Shown here: piece after piece, positions 24,658 through 36,268 of the stretch
Position numbering within the stretch: position 1 is the first letter of the stretch
Layout: the number at the start of each line of letters is the position of its first letter
Assembly: GCA_008360955.1 (NCBI GenBank)
Contig: LUCM01009921.1
Coordinates: 28,142-92,141, forward strand
Origin: Fasciolopsis buskii
Taxonomy: Eukaryota; Platyhelminthes; Trematoda; Plagiorchiida; Fasciolidae
Length of the DNA stretch: 64,000 nucleotides
Direction: 5' to 3'
Notes under the pieces: model-generated
The model's input: the letters and a program-made list of their open reading frames with translations, nothing else
Database searches by the model: none
What the model was told of the DNA's origin: nothing
Position numbers and translations under genes: made by a program

Positions 24658-27600
24658 GTAAGAGTGTTGTTTATTTTATACCTTTTGAAGCCAATAAAAG
24701 GGCCGCCTGCGGGAAAACAGTATGTGCGGTGTCCATGCAACTGCCTGCTTGTATGTAGTGCTTCTACTACGCGAGTTGGATGTCCGCGCCCAGAATGCCA
24801 GAAAGTCATAGTACTTAGCGATGTAAGTTTAAAAAGCGCTTTTAATCCAAACGCTGCTACCTCCAGTGGATCTACTTTTTATTTTTCTTGGGTATGTAGC
24901 TTATCGTGTCACGTTTTCGTCAGTCTAAGCAGTGGTGTTTGCAGGTGTTGCAAAGTTTTGACATTAAACGGACATTAGAGCATACCTATGTAAGTAGCCG
25001 ATTGTGCTGGTTTTCGGACCACTCACTGATTCAGTCGCCCGGACAATTCGTGTGGGCTTTCTGTATCTGATGGGCCTTTCTGAATGATTTACTGGCTTCA
25101 GTTAATCCATAAGGTTACCGAGCGACTGACAGTTCTCTCGCTAGTGCACTAGCAGTTAGACTAAGGGAAATGGATTACGAATTAAAACCATTTGAAAAGT
25201 GCCGTATTCCCACCGTTTTGTTTGGGATATTGATTCCTGCGTAACCTGGCTACGTACTTATGACGGTTTTGAAAGTACATTATGCACCTAGATTTGAGGA
25301 CTAACACATGCTTCTCAGGCACTCCATTTCTCAACAAACATTGCCGTAGTGCGGAACTATTAATAAAATCAAAGGTTATGCGAATGTCGAAGAACAATGA
25401 TCGTTGGCCTTTCGAAAATAAAACGGTGCTGTAACCTATCGGAGGGTGGAGATTTCGTCGATGCACCCGCGAGCCGGGCGAAACCCGGCCTGTTCCTCAT
25501 ATGTGTGCCCTCCGCGCTTGTTGTGCAACCTGCAAAGAATGGCGGACGAAAGCAGCTTTGCCACCATTGAAATTAGGCTAATACCCCCATGGTTGGCGCA
25601 GTCACTGCGTAATTCATTTTTGAAAGTGGAGACAGCGATCGACTCTTTCCACGGGGAGGTAACTTTTCGGAGCACCAGACCAAGGACAAAACTTGCTCTT
25701 TGACCGGCCCCGTTTCTCCATCTCTAAATGGTGCCAGGTAAAGGCCATCGGAGCCCGGAGCTTTAAAAGACCACGGTAGGTCTTCCATCGATACCTGAAA
25801 GAGAAGCAGTGCAGACATACCAGCTCTTCATCGGAAATGCAGGCCATCAAGGAAATAGGTTTTTCTAAAAGCATGAGGCTGGTGGACCACATGGGTTGTT
25901 TCTTTTCGTGTTCAAAGATGCTGGAGTGCTAACATCGGGGTCCACAAAACTCCCAAGATCAATCTGTGCAAGTGAAAAGATTTCCAAGGAGTGGTGTGAA
26001 TCGGGGGATATTGCCGATTTTCAGGAAGGGTGATAGGTTTTTAAATGCAAGCCACAAAAGTTAGTTTTATAAGCATCGCATCCAATCTGCTCAAGGACAT
26101 TATCCTCCGCCATGTTGACCGGCCAGTGGCTATTTGATCGTTCTTGCTTGATTAGACAGAGCGGGATGTGAACTACGATCGAGGCGACCGTTTAAGACCG
26201 TTGTAGTTTACCATCGCGATAACCGAATCTTAAAATGGTGTAGGCGTGTTTTGCACCTTCGAAGTGCAAAATACTTTTTCTGGACTGGATTCGCTCGAAG
26301 CCGATCCATGTACCCGTAGAGGAGTTGGATAAAACCGATGGGTTTTGTGTTGGGTAGTGCATCAGATAAAGCAAGGGCTCCATTGGCATTCACCAAACGG
26401 AGGCATCGGTGGCGTCGATGGGACACCCTGTTATTGTTCACAAACTAAGTTTGCATAGCAGCAGTAACATCGATCCTGCTACACGACCCAGGAACATGGT
26501 GGTTATGGGCGGAAGGTGTTTGTAGAATTTCCGATACACGGTGGAAGGATTGCATTAACAGCGCTGGGCTTAGGTGTGTGGTATTTACTCGAAGGGCTTT
26601 GTCAGTCAAACAGGCACGAAATCTGGGTAAATTAATGTGATTGGGATGTACTGCTGCAGTAGATGGACTGCGTTGTTATACACTGTTCTCCGAGGTAAGT
26701 ATTGCTTGAAAGATGACTAAAGGCAGGCAGCTCATGTGGCGAAAAGACAAAAACCTTAGCTATTGGACTACTTCGAGCAGGTCACGGTGAGACTGCACCT
26801 TGACGTTGTGATGGCTTGCACACCTCTATGATCCAACAAGCTGCAAAAAATGGTTTATCTTGAGCCGAAGTTTCAATCGAGTTGGGAAGGTCATCGGGTA
26901 GAGGCCTGACGTAGTAGTTTCCTGGTTCTCCAAGTTGGGAGTTGATTTGAGCTGGAAACTCAATCGGGATAATGAGTAGAGGAATAACTTATCGAAGTGG
27001 ATGGGATTTCACTCAGACACTCAGCTGTCTTGCGGGCAGGTTCCTGTAGGAATGAAAAAAATTGATTGAGAACCCAGATCGTTCTCCTGCCCAGAGACTG
27101 GGCATTCTAGCGACACCCCCAAAAAACGTTGACAGTACAAACGAGGAATTCTAGGTTGCATCCCGCAGTATGACTGAGACCACTCTACTCAGTGCTTCAA
27201 GCTGCGTGGGTAGTGATGCCTGTGCGCCCGCTCGGAGATCTCATGCTGGGTTAACGCCCCATTGCTTTGTGGTACTGAAGGAGCAAACCCCTTTGCGGTG
27301 TAGTCATCCGCAAAGTATCGATCGCCCGAATACCTCCATCACCCTTTCTACAGGGAACCTTTATAATTTCTGTTCTGGTGGGAGTATCACAATGTCGCGA
27401 AGAATTACAGCCCAATGTGTCCCTTTGATGATAACATTACTAAGGGAGGAAGAAATGGTCTGGATGTATTACTTCTATCCAAGTGCTCAATTCACTTAGA
27501 TAGTTCCAATGTCTGCAAGCTCAGACAGACAGACAACAAGCTGCCCTAACCGATACTCCTGAAAGTCCTAAGATGGATGCGTGCTGTCTCCGAAACGCGC

Positions 27601-30600
27601 ATACTTGATCCCACCTTAACCATCCTTCGTGCCCCCCCCAGATAGAACTCAATCCTGTCGCTTCTCTCTTCGCGTGTCAGGTGGTCCTTTTTCGAACGCT
27701 CGCGGTGAGATTGGCGCTGGGATCACTCCAAGCGTACGAGCGGAGTGGATCTCGGTCGACAGTATAGTGTGCAATTCGGTTGAACGGTCATTTACAGGTG
27801 AATGGCAGTCGATTGAAGCGTCGTTTGTCCGTCGTATCTGTGTATGCACCCACTGATTGCAGCTCTCCTGTAGCCAAAGAGTAGTTCTGCTATGAGTTAC
27901 CTCGGTTACTCCAAACTGTACAAAACTGAGCAAAAAAGCCAGCTGCCTAACTGCAGGGAGGTGAATAAGGTGCATCGACAGTTGCAGCGTCAGTTGACGA
28001 TAAGCCTTAGGAACGACTGCGAAAACTGGTGGGTTAAGGTAACCGAAGAGATGGAAGTGTCGTTCGCTTCAAGTAACAGTCAATAACTGTTTAAGCTTAT
28101 AACGCGACAGTGGTGGGCGGCGAACTTCGGTTAGTGATTTCGTGTGCGATAGAACTGGAGAGCTCATCTATGGCGAAGCACTTCAAGGATCAGTTTAGCT
28201 GGCCACACGCTAACGTATTTAGGCCGACGTCTGTAGCTGCAAATCCTTGGGAGGTGTCACTTGGTCGCCTAACGGAAGTGGAAGTGCAGTCGAATATTCG
28301 ACTTCTGAAGAGAGGAAAAGCAGCCGGTCCCGATGACCTTCCCCCAGTTCTTTTCAAATTGGGTGGAAAAGTGCTGGTGAAATCACTTACCTTCTTGCTT
28401 CATGATATTTGGAACGAGGAGCGTATCCAGCTATCGTGGGGTGAGTCACTGATTGTGCCCATCTTCAAGAAGGGTGCACGGAGTGACTGCAGCAAACATC
28501 GTGGGATTAGTTTAATTCCGATAGTTACTAAGGTGTTAGCTTCGATAATGCTGCGTCGTTTGACATCGATTCGCTAGAGTAATATCCGCGAACAACAGGC
28601 CGGATTTCGGCCAGGTTGAGGTTGCGTCTATCAGATATTCACTCCTAAGGAATGGAAGAAGCCATTTGGAAGCCAACAGATGACGTGGCAACGTGGGATG
28701 TGAAAATGTACAGCGAAGTTAGGTAATGTAGGTGTCTCACATCTTCGTGGTTGGGGTCCGAAAGACTCGTCGATTTGCTGGCTGGAGACACTGAAGGATA
28801 TGGCAGTGAACCGTGAACAGTGGCGATCGTGTTGTCATTTTCTATCGAATCAGAATGATTGGAAACACGTGCGTTTGTACAGTTAGGCTGTGTTCCGTGT
28901 GTTGGCTCCAGCAGTGCCTTATCTTTTCCCACCTGTGTAGGTCCACTTCCTGTTCCCGTTGGATATTCACTCTTTTTATATAAACGTGTAACTCTGGGGA
29001 AAGGCAGCGGTCAGTGAGGCTTGCCTTGCTGTTTAACGCTGAACGATGATGATGATGATGATGATGATGAGTGAAAATACGGAATGCGAAAGTCGACGAA
29101 TGGGGACGAACCAAATCTGCTAGCAGAGGAACTAATCACCGCATATTGCTCATTGAGGACCAGTTAAAGCGATTTGATTCTGACTAGTAAACGAACGTCT
29201 TGTCTGCTCAGCTTGGTCATTTTATCTGGAGCTAGCAAGAACGAGAAATAAAATCGATTGGCCACAGACCAGTTGAAACCAGAACAGATGACTTATTTTC
29301 GTTTCAAAACATCTATCATTTTCATTGTTCAAGTTTGCCCGCAACCGGTAATGTGCAAGCAAATTACGTTGTTCACATCGCAGATCCGCCGGGCACTTAG
29401 TTGATAGACTTCGATTCGCCGTCGTGTAGTTTGTTTCTAAGCCAGACTTACTGGAACGCTATATGGCTCTCTGTTGTTCCAGTTCCAACGCCACGATTGT
29501 CGGTTTTCCTTCTCCCCTGTATAATGATACCTGGCGGTCTTAGGACATGCCCTTTTCACTGCACTTGGATATTTCACAAAAACTCGGGTGCTAGTCGTGT
29601 ATGGAGTTGAGCTTCGTTTGCCGCTTTTTCTCTTCTTGATCAGGTTCAGCAGAAAAACAGTAGAACCTCTATAACCTCTCGTATGCAGTCATTTAGCCAT
29701 CATCGGACGGTTGCTGATCTATCTTTTTTCTGTTATGATTTTTGTTGTTCGGAATACGCGTTTCGCCAGTTCCCTCCTCTACGGCTTTTTCTCACTCGTC
29801 TCGTGCCCAATCAGCCTTAGCAGTCCTTTATTCTCTAGGATTGAAGTTTCTTATTTCACCATTCCCATTCCACAGAATGCTAAACTTTGAAACGCTTCAT
29901 CTCTCAGTCTGACCGTTGACCTACAACTATTCTGTTTGCGAAAGCAGTGCCAAACTGAGTCCTACTTGAATGTTCCCCGCACAGCTCATCTTTATAGATT
30001 GTCCTTGGAACACGAAGGCCAATCTTTTTTATGGTAAATCATTGCACATGAAACTGTAAGAAAACAGTGATATTAAATCTGACTTGATATTGTTAAGGGC
30101 CTACAAGTATTAGGAGGCTGACAACCAACGGTTAGCAATGACATGACGAACTGCATCCCAATAGAACGACAATCGCTGAAAGGTGTGGCTGACTGGATCA
30201 GATTTACTCGACGCTCAACTATGTCACTGGATTTGAGTTCGTTTAAAAGCATGAAAGAGCATCTGAGACGAAATCGTACACAGATGGAGAACTTACCAGT
30301 CCTTTAATTTGAAAGAAGCTTGAAACGAAATGCTGTTAACTCAGCTAATAAGTAGCAATTCAAGAAGAATCAGAGCTGCTGTTGTCGCCAGCAGCGCAAT
30401 AACGAATTATTGACGTACAAACTGACGTATTTCTCAATAAACCGTCTTTGATATCTTTTCATACCGGTTATCGTGAAATGGATGAGTGAGATCGTAGTTA
30501 ACTAAGGAATCAGACAATAGGTAGAACATCTTTGGCGCTGCATGCACATGAGAGACTGGTAATTCAGGCGAGTGGTGTTTGATGAATTTTCGAACTCGAT

Positions 30601-33600
30601 TTTTCATGCAAGTTCCTGCTTCTGTGTCTGATCCGATCTGGCCATCCTCCACTGGTTTGTATTATATATATATATATATATGCATTGGTGTAAGTGGATG
30701 CGCGAGGATCTTCGAATATCCTAGTTAAATAGGCAATTTGATTCGACATTTGTTTATAACGACTAATTTGAGTAATATTTCCAGCTCTCTTTCGATCTTT
30801 ATCTGCCTTTTCCGAATGTCAGTGTCATTAGGTTTTCACCACTTCCATCACTTGTGTTCCTACTCACGTTATCCTCAGAATGACAACGGTGCGACATCTC
30901 GAACGGACCCGAGTGCTCGAGATCGACTTCCAGTAGGAGGGACCTTTGGTCAACTGCACAGTCTGCGTGTTGCGTGCGGCAATTGTTGTTCTCCTTTCTC
31001 AGTAGCTAACAATCCTACCCAGGCGAATTCTAGGCAAAAGGCGCTTATTTCATGTCTATCCGGTAGCACCTCTGCTGTTTCGGTCGGGCTAATTGCTGCG
31101 CGTTGTCCTCACTGCCGAAAAGTAACATCTGTTGGTCCAGCTTATGCGCGTGTGCGCTTCATGGTGTACGGTTTGTTAGCACTGATTTTTCTCATTATCG
31201 CCATCGGTGTTACTCTGGGAACGACACAAGTTGCCAAGGGAAACAAAGCCTGGTATTTCCTTTGGTCTGGTAAGTTTGCTTTACACAGGTCTTCGCTGTT
31301 GATATTCTCATTTGCAAAATGGGCATGCTTATGAATAACTATGTACGCTTCAAATCGGGATCAGGAAGGCATACCAATTTTGCTAAGGATCCACGACAAC
31401 TGTCTAAAAAAACCATAACAGGTATGACATAATCTCTGATTATAAATGATTCATCTACATAGTGGTTTATGAATAATGATACCAGATGGCCAGGTGTTCG
31501 GCTTCAAGCATTTACTGATTAATTGAGAAATACGGTAACATTTTTAAGATACTGCAAGTAAACATCGTTTTCAAGTGGCTGATCTTACTGCCTCCAACAA
31601 AGCAGTTAGCCATCACTTGATATAGGAAGTTGCAGGTATGTATGTATGTATTCTTTGCACTTTTAGTTTGTATGTAGTCTATCCAACCCCCTTTCTTGCG
31701 TTATAATGATGAGTCGAAATTTCTCGCGAGTATACTAGACAAAATCTATCATCCGTGTATGTAGTAATTATGGCATAAGAATCAAATTAGCGTCCAGTCG
31801 TCGTTCAAAAGACTGACTTTCGTAATAAATCCGAAGGTCAGAATAAAACAGATAAATGTCGTTGAGTGCGTTTTAATTGACTTATCATTTGCTTGTGCAC
31901 GTAGCACAGGGAACAATCGAGCGCTTTAGTTTGTCGAAATGGATCTCAGTGCACTAAGTGGTGACGCTAGTGCATTCATGATATTCTTTCCCATTTGCAA
32001 AAGTTGGATGGATCAGTTCTAGTGTTTGCATGCAATGTAGTGAACGGAGTAAAGACAGCTGTGACAAGATCATGAAGGTGGCTGTCAGACGCGTGTCTGC
32101 GGGGAATGACGTTAAAGTTAGAAAGTTCGCGTGCCGATCATGCTGACTAAGGGACGATCGGAGGTAGGTAGAGTCATGGAAATAAATGAGAATACAGAGA
32201 ATAGATGATTTTGCAATGTTCCTCTTAATTTCAAAACTACATACTTCGCGACTATACAGAAGATACAAAAGAACTCGTTGCTGCTGGAGCGGAATTTCCG
32301 CAGACTGCTTCCTGTCACCATCAGAGTTGCGGGAAACGTCGGTCGGCCCATCATTCGAATCGTTGGGATAAGAATTTGACAGTTTCGGATAAGAGTTCAG
32401 ATTGACGCTTTCTCCAGGGGCAATCGTATATCCGTCGTAAGCAGCTGAGGTCAAATTTTGTAATGGCGCAACCTCCACCATTTAGAAATCGTACTGAGGT
32501 CAAAATTGGGTTGAAATCAAGTAGTTCTTCAGTTTGAGGATCATGTTTGGGATGTCGATTCTCGTCATTTAGTAACACCCTGCCAGTTTTCATTAAAAAA
32601 AATAGCAAGGGAAGTTCCAATGTTAGGACGATGATGTTAAGGAAGTGAACTGTCGTAGGGTATTTCGTTAGTTACCATGCCTAGAAGGAAGCTTATGGAA
32701 TGCAGAACATCGAGAGAAATCGCTTCTCACTATCGAGTTTCAATACTCTAAAAATTTCGGACCAGGAAGACATCTCTTCAAATAGTGACATTTAGAAGTA
32801 GTAGCATTGTAAATAGCGATGACTGACGGTTGTGGTCTTTTCTTTTGCTAACAAGAAAAGTTTCGTGGTTCAAGTTTATGCAGGCAAGCATACCAAAAAT
32901 ATCACACGGATGAGTAAGAAAGTCAACAACAAAGAATGCAGAAATATTAGGACAAAGAAAGGCAGAAGGGAAACGAGGGAATTCATCGTCAATAATGAGA
33001 AGCTTGTTTGGCGTGGATGATAGTAGTGATTCTTTGGAGTTTACGCTTAGTCTCTCAATATAGTGATTTGTTTTCATGAATGATATATTCCATAGACTGA
33101 AAAACTGCGTCCTGTAAGCCAATTCGACAGTGGGAAATCATTTGTTTCATTTCGCGAGCTAAAAATAAAAGGCTTTAAGAGCGAAGAAACGAAGTTGCTA
33201 CCGATTGAGATAAAACGCAGAAAGTTTGTTTAGGTCGAGGCGGCTAAAATTAGGAACACGGTACGTAAAGCGAGCGTATTGGATGCGTTTTTGTCATCCT
33301 GGGCGATAGACAATGTCATTAAAAGCAGGAAGTTCCCGCGCTGTCGTTGAACTTTTTCATGTTCAGTCTTGATCCTTTATTGGTTGTCAAACACGAGTGG
33401 TACCGACCAGTCAGTCAGTCACCATGGAAAGTTATTTTCCAATCAAGAATTTGCGCTATTTTTTCAGTGCCTCAAGAATGGCGTAGGCTTCATTTTCTAC
33501 ATTGGAATACCGTTTCCTGACTGGGATCAGCATTATAGAGAATAGGCAAACGGATTATCATTCTGATTAGGGGTAGACTCGATAGCGAATCCGACGCATC

Positions 33601-33737
33601 CGTTTTGGTAGTTCGTTGTTTCAGGTTACGTAGTTATCATCACAGCATTCTTCAATTTCTTTTTCATCGATTGGAATCAGTGTATGACTTATGTAAGCAA
33701 GGGACCTCTATCCCATTTCATTCCAACTTCGCTTTGA
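24503..33737 (+). CDS. TMEM55/PIP4P-like lysosomal membrane protein, four exons, N-terminus missing
   Basis: The exons 24503-24657, 24691-24822, 30879-31269 and 33625-33737 join with matching phases (1, 0, 0, 1) and encode about 262 residues ending at a TGA. Numbering from the first full codon, Cys pairs lie at 24/27, 44/47, 128/131 and 171/174, with a cysteine-rich [12 protein letters not shown] block at 62-73. The CX5R motif (Cys73-Arg79) sits where the vertebrate TMEM55A/B motif does. Membrane segments lie near 189-209 and 219-241, and a short tail follows, as in the family. Family members are late endosome/lysosome membrane proteins, described as phosphatidylinositol-4,5-bisphosphate 4-phosphatases (an activity since questioned); TMEM55B is also a JIP4 adaptor. 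The usual proline-rich N-terminus should lie on one or more upstream exons that I could not find. An AATAAA at 34087-34092 is a possible poly(A) signal. Family assignment is firm; function in this organism is inferred. Confidence 0.88.
24658..24690 (+). other. 33-nt in-frame mini-intron of the TMEM55-like gene
   Basis: The stretch starts GTAAGA and ends TTTTGAAG. Removing it restores the conserved EAT-PIK junction of TMEM55 proteins; reading through adds 11 hydrophobic residues absent from the family. The length is divisible by three and has no stop codon, so a simple gene finder would read through it. Introns of about 30-40 nt are known in flatworms. Confidence 0.82.
24691..24822 (+). CDS. 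TMEM55-like exon B (CX5R motif)
   Basis: This is a 44-codon exon in phase 0 at both ends, with a GTAAGT donor at 24823. It carries [17 protein letters not shown], then Cys-x5-Arg, then GCPRPEC. This is the most conserved block of the family and contains the proposed catalytic cysteine and arginine. Both are intact. Confidence 0.92.
25182..25892 (-). mobile_element. Minus-strand non-LTR reverse transcriptase remnant inside intron 2
   Basis: Read on the minus strand from about 25892 down, frames show APGSDGL near 25750, [22 protein letters not shown] near 25600 and [20 protein letters not shown] at 25495-25440. Then comes a decayed segment with [13 protein letters not shown] near 25320-25280. 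These are consecutive RTE/CR1-like RT blocks (fingers to palm). It sits antisense in the 6.1-kb intron of the TMEM55-like gene and has several frameshifts and stops. Confidence 0.8.
25975..26580 (+). mobile_element. Plus-strand reverse transcriptase remnant
   Basis: At 25998-26130 a frame reads RGILPIF-like sequence followed by [16 protein letters not shown], the segment around the HRGISL motif of RT. At about 26250-26275 a word equivalent to FAPSKCK appears, which marks the region after the YADD box in RTE-like RTs. The middle of the RT, including the catalytic box, is deleted. Opposite orientation to the adjacent 25182-25892 remnant. Confidence 0.55.
26765..27010 (-). repeat. 5'-leader repeat of an RTE-like family, minus orientation
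   Basis: The reverse complement matches 34345-34610 and 58083-58345: a shared order of ctactcat, gagtttccagct, caacttggagaaccagga, actacgtcaggcctctacc and a cttcggct-aagataa word. In the 34.3 kb copy the same sequence directly precedes an endonuclease domain, so it is read as the 5' leader of that family. Confidence 0.62.
28110..28577 (+). pseudogene. RT N-terminal part of RTE-like copy 1
   Basis: 155 codons are open, from a segment equivalent to the linker before RT through the RT0-RT3 region ([31 protein letters not shown]). A TAG at 28575-28577 ends it where intact members continue. The next frame bases also read TGA in place of an Arg codon in the FRPG-R-GC motif (about 28617). The catalytic domain is absent. 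Confidence 0.82.
29045..29071 (+). repeat. (GAT)n tail of RTE-like copy 1
   Basis: Eight or so GAT units follow aacgctgaac, the same word that precedes the shorter GAT tail at 43175-43187. RTE-clade elements usually end in short tandem repeats rather than poly(A). Confidence 0.85.
29072..30878. other. Rest of TMEM55-like intron 2, no recognisable gene
   Basis: The interval contains a (TA)n run at about 30661-30681 and only short open frames without motifs. Confidence 0.5.
30661..30681. repeat. (TA)n microsatellite
   Basis: Ten or so TA units; similar runs occur at 496-511 and 62749-62769. Confidence 0.9.
30879..31269 (+). CDS. TMEM55-like exon C (last Cys pairs and first membrane segment)
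   Basis: The acceptor is atcctcag ending at 30878 and the exon starts in phase 0, matching exon B. It encodes 130 codons plus one base: a Ser/Thr/Asn-rich stretch, VACGNC, a longer linker than in vertebrates, [13 protein letters not shown], then a strongly hydrophobic segment ([14 protein letters not shown]). The donor is GTAAGT at 31270. The linker between the two Cys pairs (about 35 residues) is longer than in human TMEM55A/B. Confidence 0.9.
32266..32620 (-). CDS. Possible antisense coding segment in TMEM55-like intron 3
   Basis: Two overlapping minus-strand frames look protein-like. One (32620 to about 32500) is polar and acidic with [20 protein letters not shown]. The other begins at a Met at 32481 and reads Asn/Ser/Pro-rich sequence ending near 32270. 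Joining them needs a 22-nt shift, too short for a normal intron. An acceptor-like TTTTTTTTAATG...GGCAG precedes the first part. No family is recognised. It may be a decayed gene or chance. Confidence 0.18.
33625..33737 (+). CDS. TMEM55-like terminal exon D (second membrane segment and stop)
   Basis: The acceptor is ttgtttcag ending at 33624. Two bases complete the glycine codon begun in exon C, then 36 codons follow to TGA at 33735-33737. The residues continue the second membrane helix ([16 protein letters not shown]) and end in a short tail with CMTYVS. That position matches the tail of human TMEM55 (WGxxxVS). The match is weaker than for exons A-C and rests on phase, position and hydrophobicity. 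Confidence 0.72.
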
Positions 33738-34029
33738 GGATGTTCTACAGGAAACTATCTGACCTAGGGGCCGATGAGATAAAACTCTTATTATGGGAGT
33801 TTTCGATTCAGAATATGCGGATTATGCCGCATTTCTGAACGACAATGCGCAGACAGCTAAACATACATCAGAACACTTGTCGATCTAAGCATTCAGATAC
33901 AGAAGGGTGTTCAGTGCTGCATTTCGTTACCGTTTCGAGTCTTGTCCTCCGCGTCGTGGATACTCAGTTACTTTCTGTCTCAAGCATTGCTCAAGTCTGA
34001 TGTGATATCTCCTAGGTGGATACCGACAG

Positions 34030-34250
34030 CGTTAAACAGCAGGAAGAGCCCATGACCTTTGCCTTCTTCATCGAGTTACAACAGAGAATAAATATGCAAA
34101 GGGAGAAAGAAAAGAACGCCATCGTTCACGGTTCGCTACCGCATCCTTCAGTGTCTTCAGCCATTTGGCTGACGGTCATCTGGACGGAGATGTGAGGTAT
34201 CTACTTTACCTATGTACTGTGGAATTACTTGTAGAAATGTAATTCATCGG
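34030..34250 (-). mobile_element. 3' fragment of an RTE-like element, minus orientation
   Basis: Read on the minus strand, 34200-34120 matches the last codons of the RT protein (the segment ending [12 protein letters not shown] in the 42.9 kb copy). The word cagcgttaaacagca at 34032-34046 is the reverse complement of the 3' untranslated end near 43161. Divergence is high. It lies just after the last TMEM55-like exon and contains the nearest AATAAA to that gene. Confidence 0.62.
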
Positions 34251-34779
34251 GACTGGTGGACGGACACTACTAGGGAATCCAGCCCCTAAGCAGAACAATT
34301 AGGGTTCTCAACCGAAGCCTTTGGTTCTGACAAGAACCTGACCTCAAGGCAGCGGGGTATAGCTGAGTGGAAGCCCATTTACTTGGATCAACTATTCTTC
34401 CTCTTATTTTCTTCCGACTAAGCTCCCAGGTCAAATCACCTCCCAACCTGGAGGATCAGAAGATTACATCAGGCCTCTACCCGTTGACCTTCCAAACGTG
34501 ATTTGATCTTCGGCTTAAGATAAGCCATCCTGTATAGCTCCTTGGGTCATGAAGGCGCGTAAGCCGTCACACCACTTCAAGATGCTGTCTCACTGTGACG
34601 GTGAGCAATGACGCGGCTGCCAAAGATCAAATCCAACCTATCTGTTCTGTCTCCAACTCAGTCTGTTTGCCCCTTCTGCCTACCCATAGTGTCCCCACTG
34701 ATAACGCCCGATTCTCGCAACAGTTTATGGTCAAGTAGTGTAGTAGGTGGTTTTCAGTCTGCTAGCTCACATTTCCTCA

Positions 34780-35516
34780 AGCCTCGTCAGCCTTTGCATC
34801 TGGGTTCCTTCAATGTGCCCACTTTAATGCAGGCTGCCTAACAACAGGCTTGTTTGGCTCTGACAGTGGACTCACGTTCGATTGATGTCTGTTGCGCGAG
34901 TGGAACACGAATTCAGGAATCGAATGGAGTAATTCAACTAATAATGCCAAATGTCTCGTCAAGATATTTTCCGCACACTTCAGGAGACGAAGCGGCTCAG
35001 GGTGTGGGTCAACGCGGTGTAGGAATAGTCTTGAGTGAGAAGGCTGAAGCAGCCCTTTTAAACTGGACCCCAGTCAACAGTCGCCTGTGTGTCATGAGAC
35101 TGCAGGGATCAGTCGGCGTCCGAAAGGATAGTAGTGTTAGGCGTAGTTTATTTGTTATCTCAGCGTACGCTCCAACAGACTGCAGCACTGACACATAAAA
35201 AGACGAGTTTTACGATAACCTCGCAACTCTTGTTCGGAAGACCAAACGCCCTGACATCGTAGTGGTAGCAGGTGACTTTAATGCACAAGTTGGAAAACTT
35301 AGTGCATCGGAGTCCTGTTTAGGCGGGCGATGCGCCTTGCCTGCACAGCGAACAGACAACGGGAAAAGACTTCTCCAATTCCGTGCGGATAATCATTTAT
35401 TCCTATCTAGTACGAATTTCCGACACAGTTCGCGTCGCACTGCGACATGGCGCTCTAACTCGACAGGTACTCTGAGTCAAATTGACCATATCGCGCGGTT
35501 CAGTCCAGAACTGTAG
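34780..35516 (+). pseudogene. AP-like endonuclease domain of RTE-like copy 2
   Basis: Conserved blocks in order: LGSFNVPTLMQ at about 34800, GVGIVLS near 35019, LFVISAYAPTD near 35149, DIVVVAGDFNAQVG at about 35252-35293, and a C-terminal TW...QIDHI near 35448-35492. These are the motifs of the apurinic endonuclease domain that nicks target DNA. The catalytic-site Glu block reads CASGTRIQES, where related elements have an ET, so the Glu appears lost. A TGA/TAA interrupts the frame at about 34840 and 35197. Inactive. Confidence 0.8.
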
Positions 35517-36268
35517 ATCGTACTGGACCACGTACGTCGAATCGGACCATGCGTTAGTTTTAATGCGATTTTTGCTGCAGCTGAATGGGCATCGACGCAG
35601 GCCACAAACCCAATTGGCTGTCGAACGTTTGTCTGATTCGGCTGTTCGCAGTATGCTATGAATAGAAACTATCCGAGGAACTAAGGACTCCGACGAGCCA
35701 CAGTGTAGACGAGCATTGGGATCAAATTAAGCAAGCTATGCATTTGGCAAGCAGATTTTTGGTCCTGTGGTCCTAGATCCTAGCGTTCATTGAAAGAAAC
35801 TGGATCTCGCAAGGGTGGTTTGGTCTCATGGAGCAAAAACGCCAGCTGCCTAACTGCAGGGAGGTGAATAAGGTGCGTCCGACAGTTCGCAGGCGGTCCA
35901 GTTGACGATAAGCCCTTAGGAAACGACGGCGAAAAATGGTGGGGTTAGGTAACCGACAGAATGGAAGTGTGTCGCTCAAGTAAAGTCAATAACTGTTTAA
36001 GCTTATAACGCGACAGTGTGGGCGGCCGAACTTCGTGTTAGTGATTCGTGCGATAGAACTGGAAGAGCTCATCTATGGCGAAAGCACTCAAGGATAGCTT
36101 AGCTGGCCACACGCTAATCGTATTTAGCCCGACGTCCTGTAGCTGCAAATCCTTGGGAGGTGTCCACTTGGTCGCCTAACGAATGATCGTGGCCAGTCGA
36201 AATATTCGAGCTTCTAAGAGGGGAAAAGCAAGCGCGGTCCCGATGACCTTCCCCCAGTTCTTTTCAAA

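Larger units (their letters stand above)
27640..29071 (+). mobile_element. RTE-like element copy 1, internally deleted, with GAT tail
   Basis: Endonuclease fragments at 27700-27900 include VYAPTDCSS near 27838. An N-terminal RT segment is open at 28110-28573 with [32 protein letters not shown] and a premature TAG at 28574. The next part joins directly at 28645 to the C-terminal coding end and 3' untranslated region, which match 42793-43180. About 950 bp of palm domain is missing, with CTC microhomology at the junction. The tail is (GAT)n at 29045-29071. Lies sense in TMEM55-like intron 2. Confidence 0.85.

Noticed and set aside
24303..24809. 168-codon open frame on the minus strand
   Set aside because: It overlaps the TMEM55-like exons A and B in antisense; the plus-strand frames match a known family, so this is a shadow.
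29045..29071. CRISPR-like or coding His-rich repeat
   Set aside because: A simple GAT microsatellite at the end of an RTE-like element; poly-His on the reverse strand is only its translation.
32050..32140. Alternative last exon of the TMEM55-like gene
   Set aside because: An open stretch with KIMKV was considered, but it lacks a hydrophobic segment and a phase-1 acceptor; 33625-33737 fits better.
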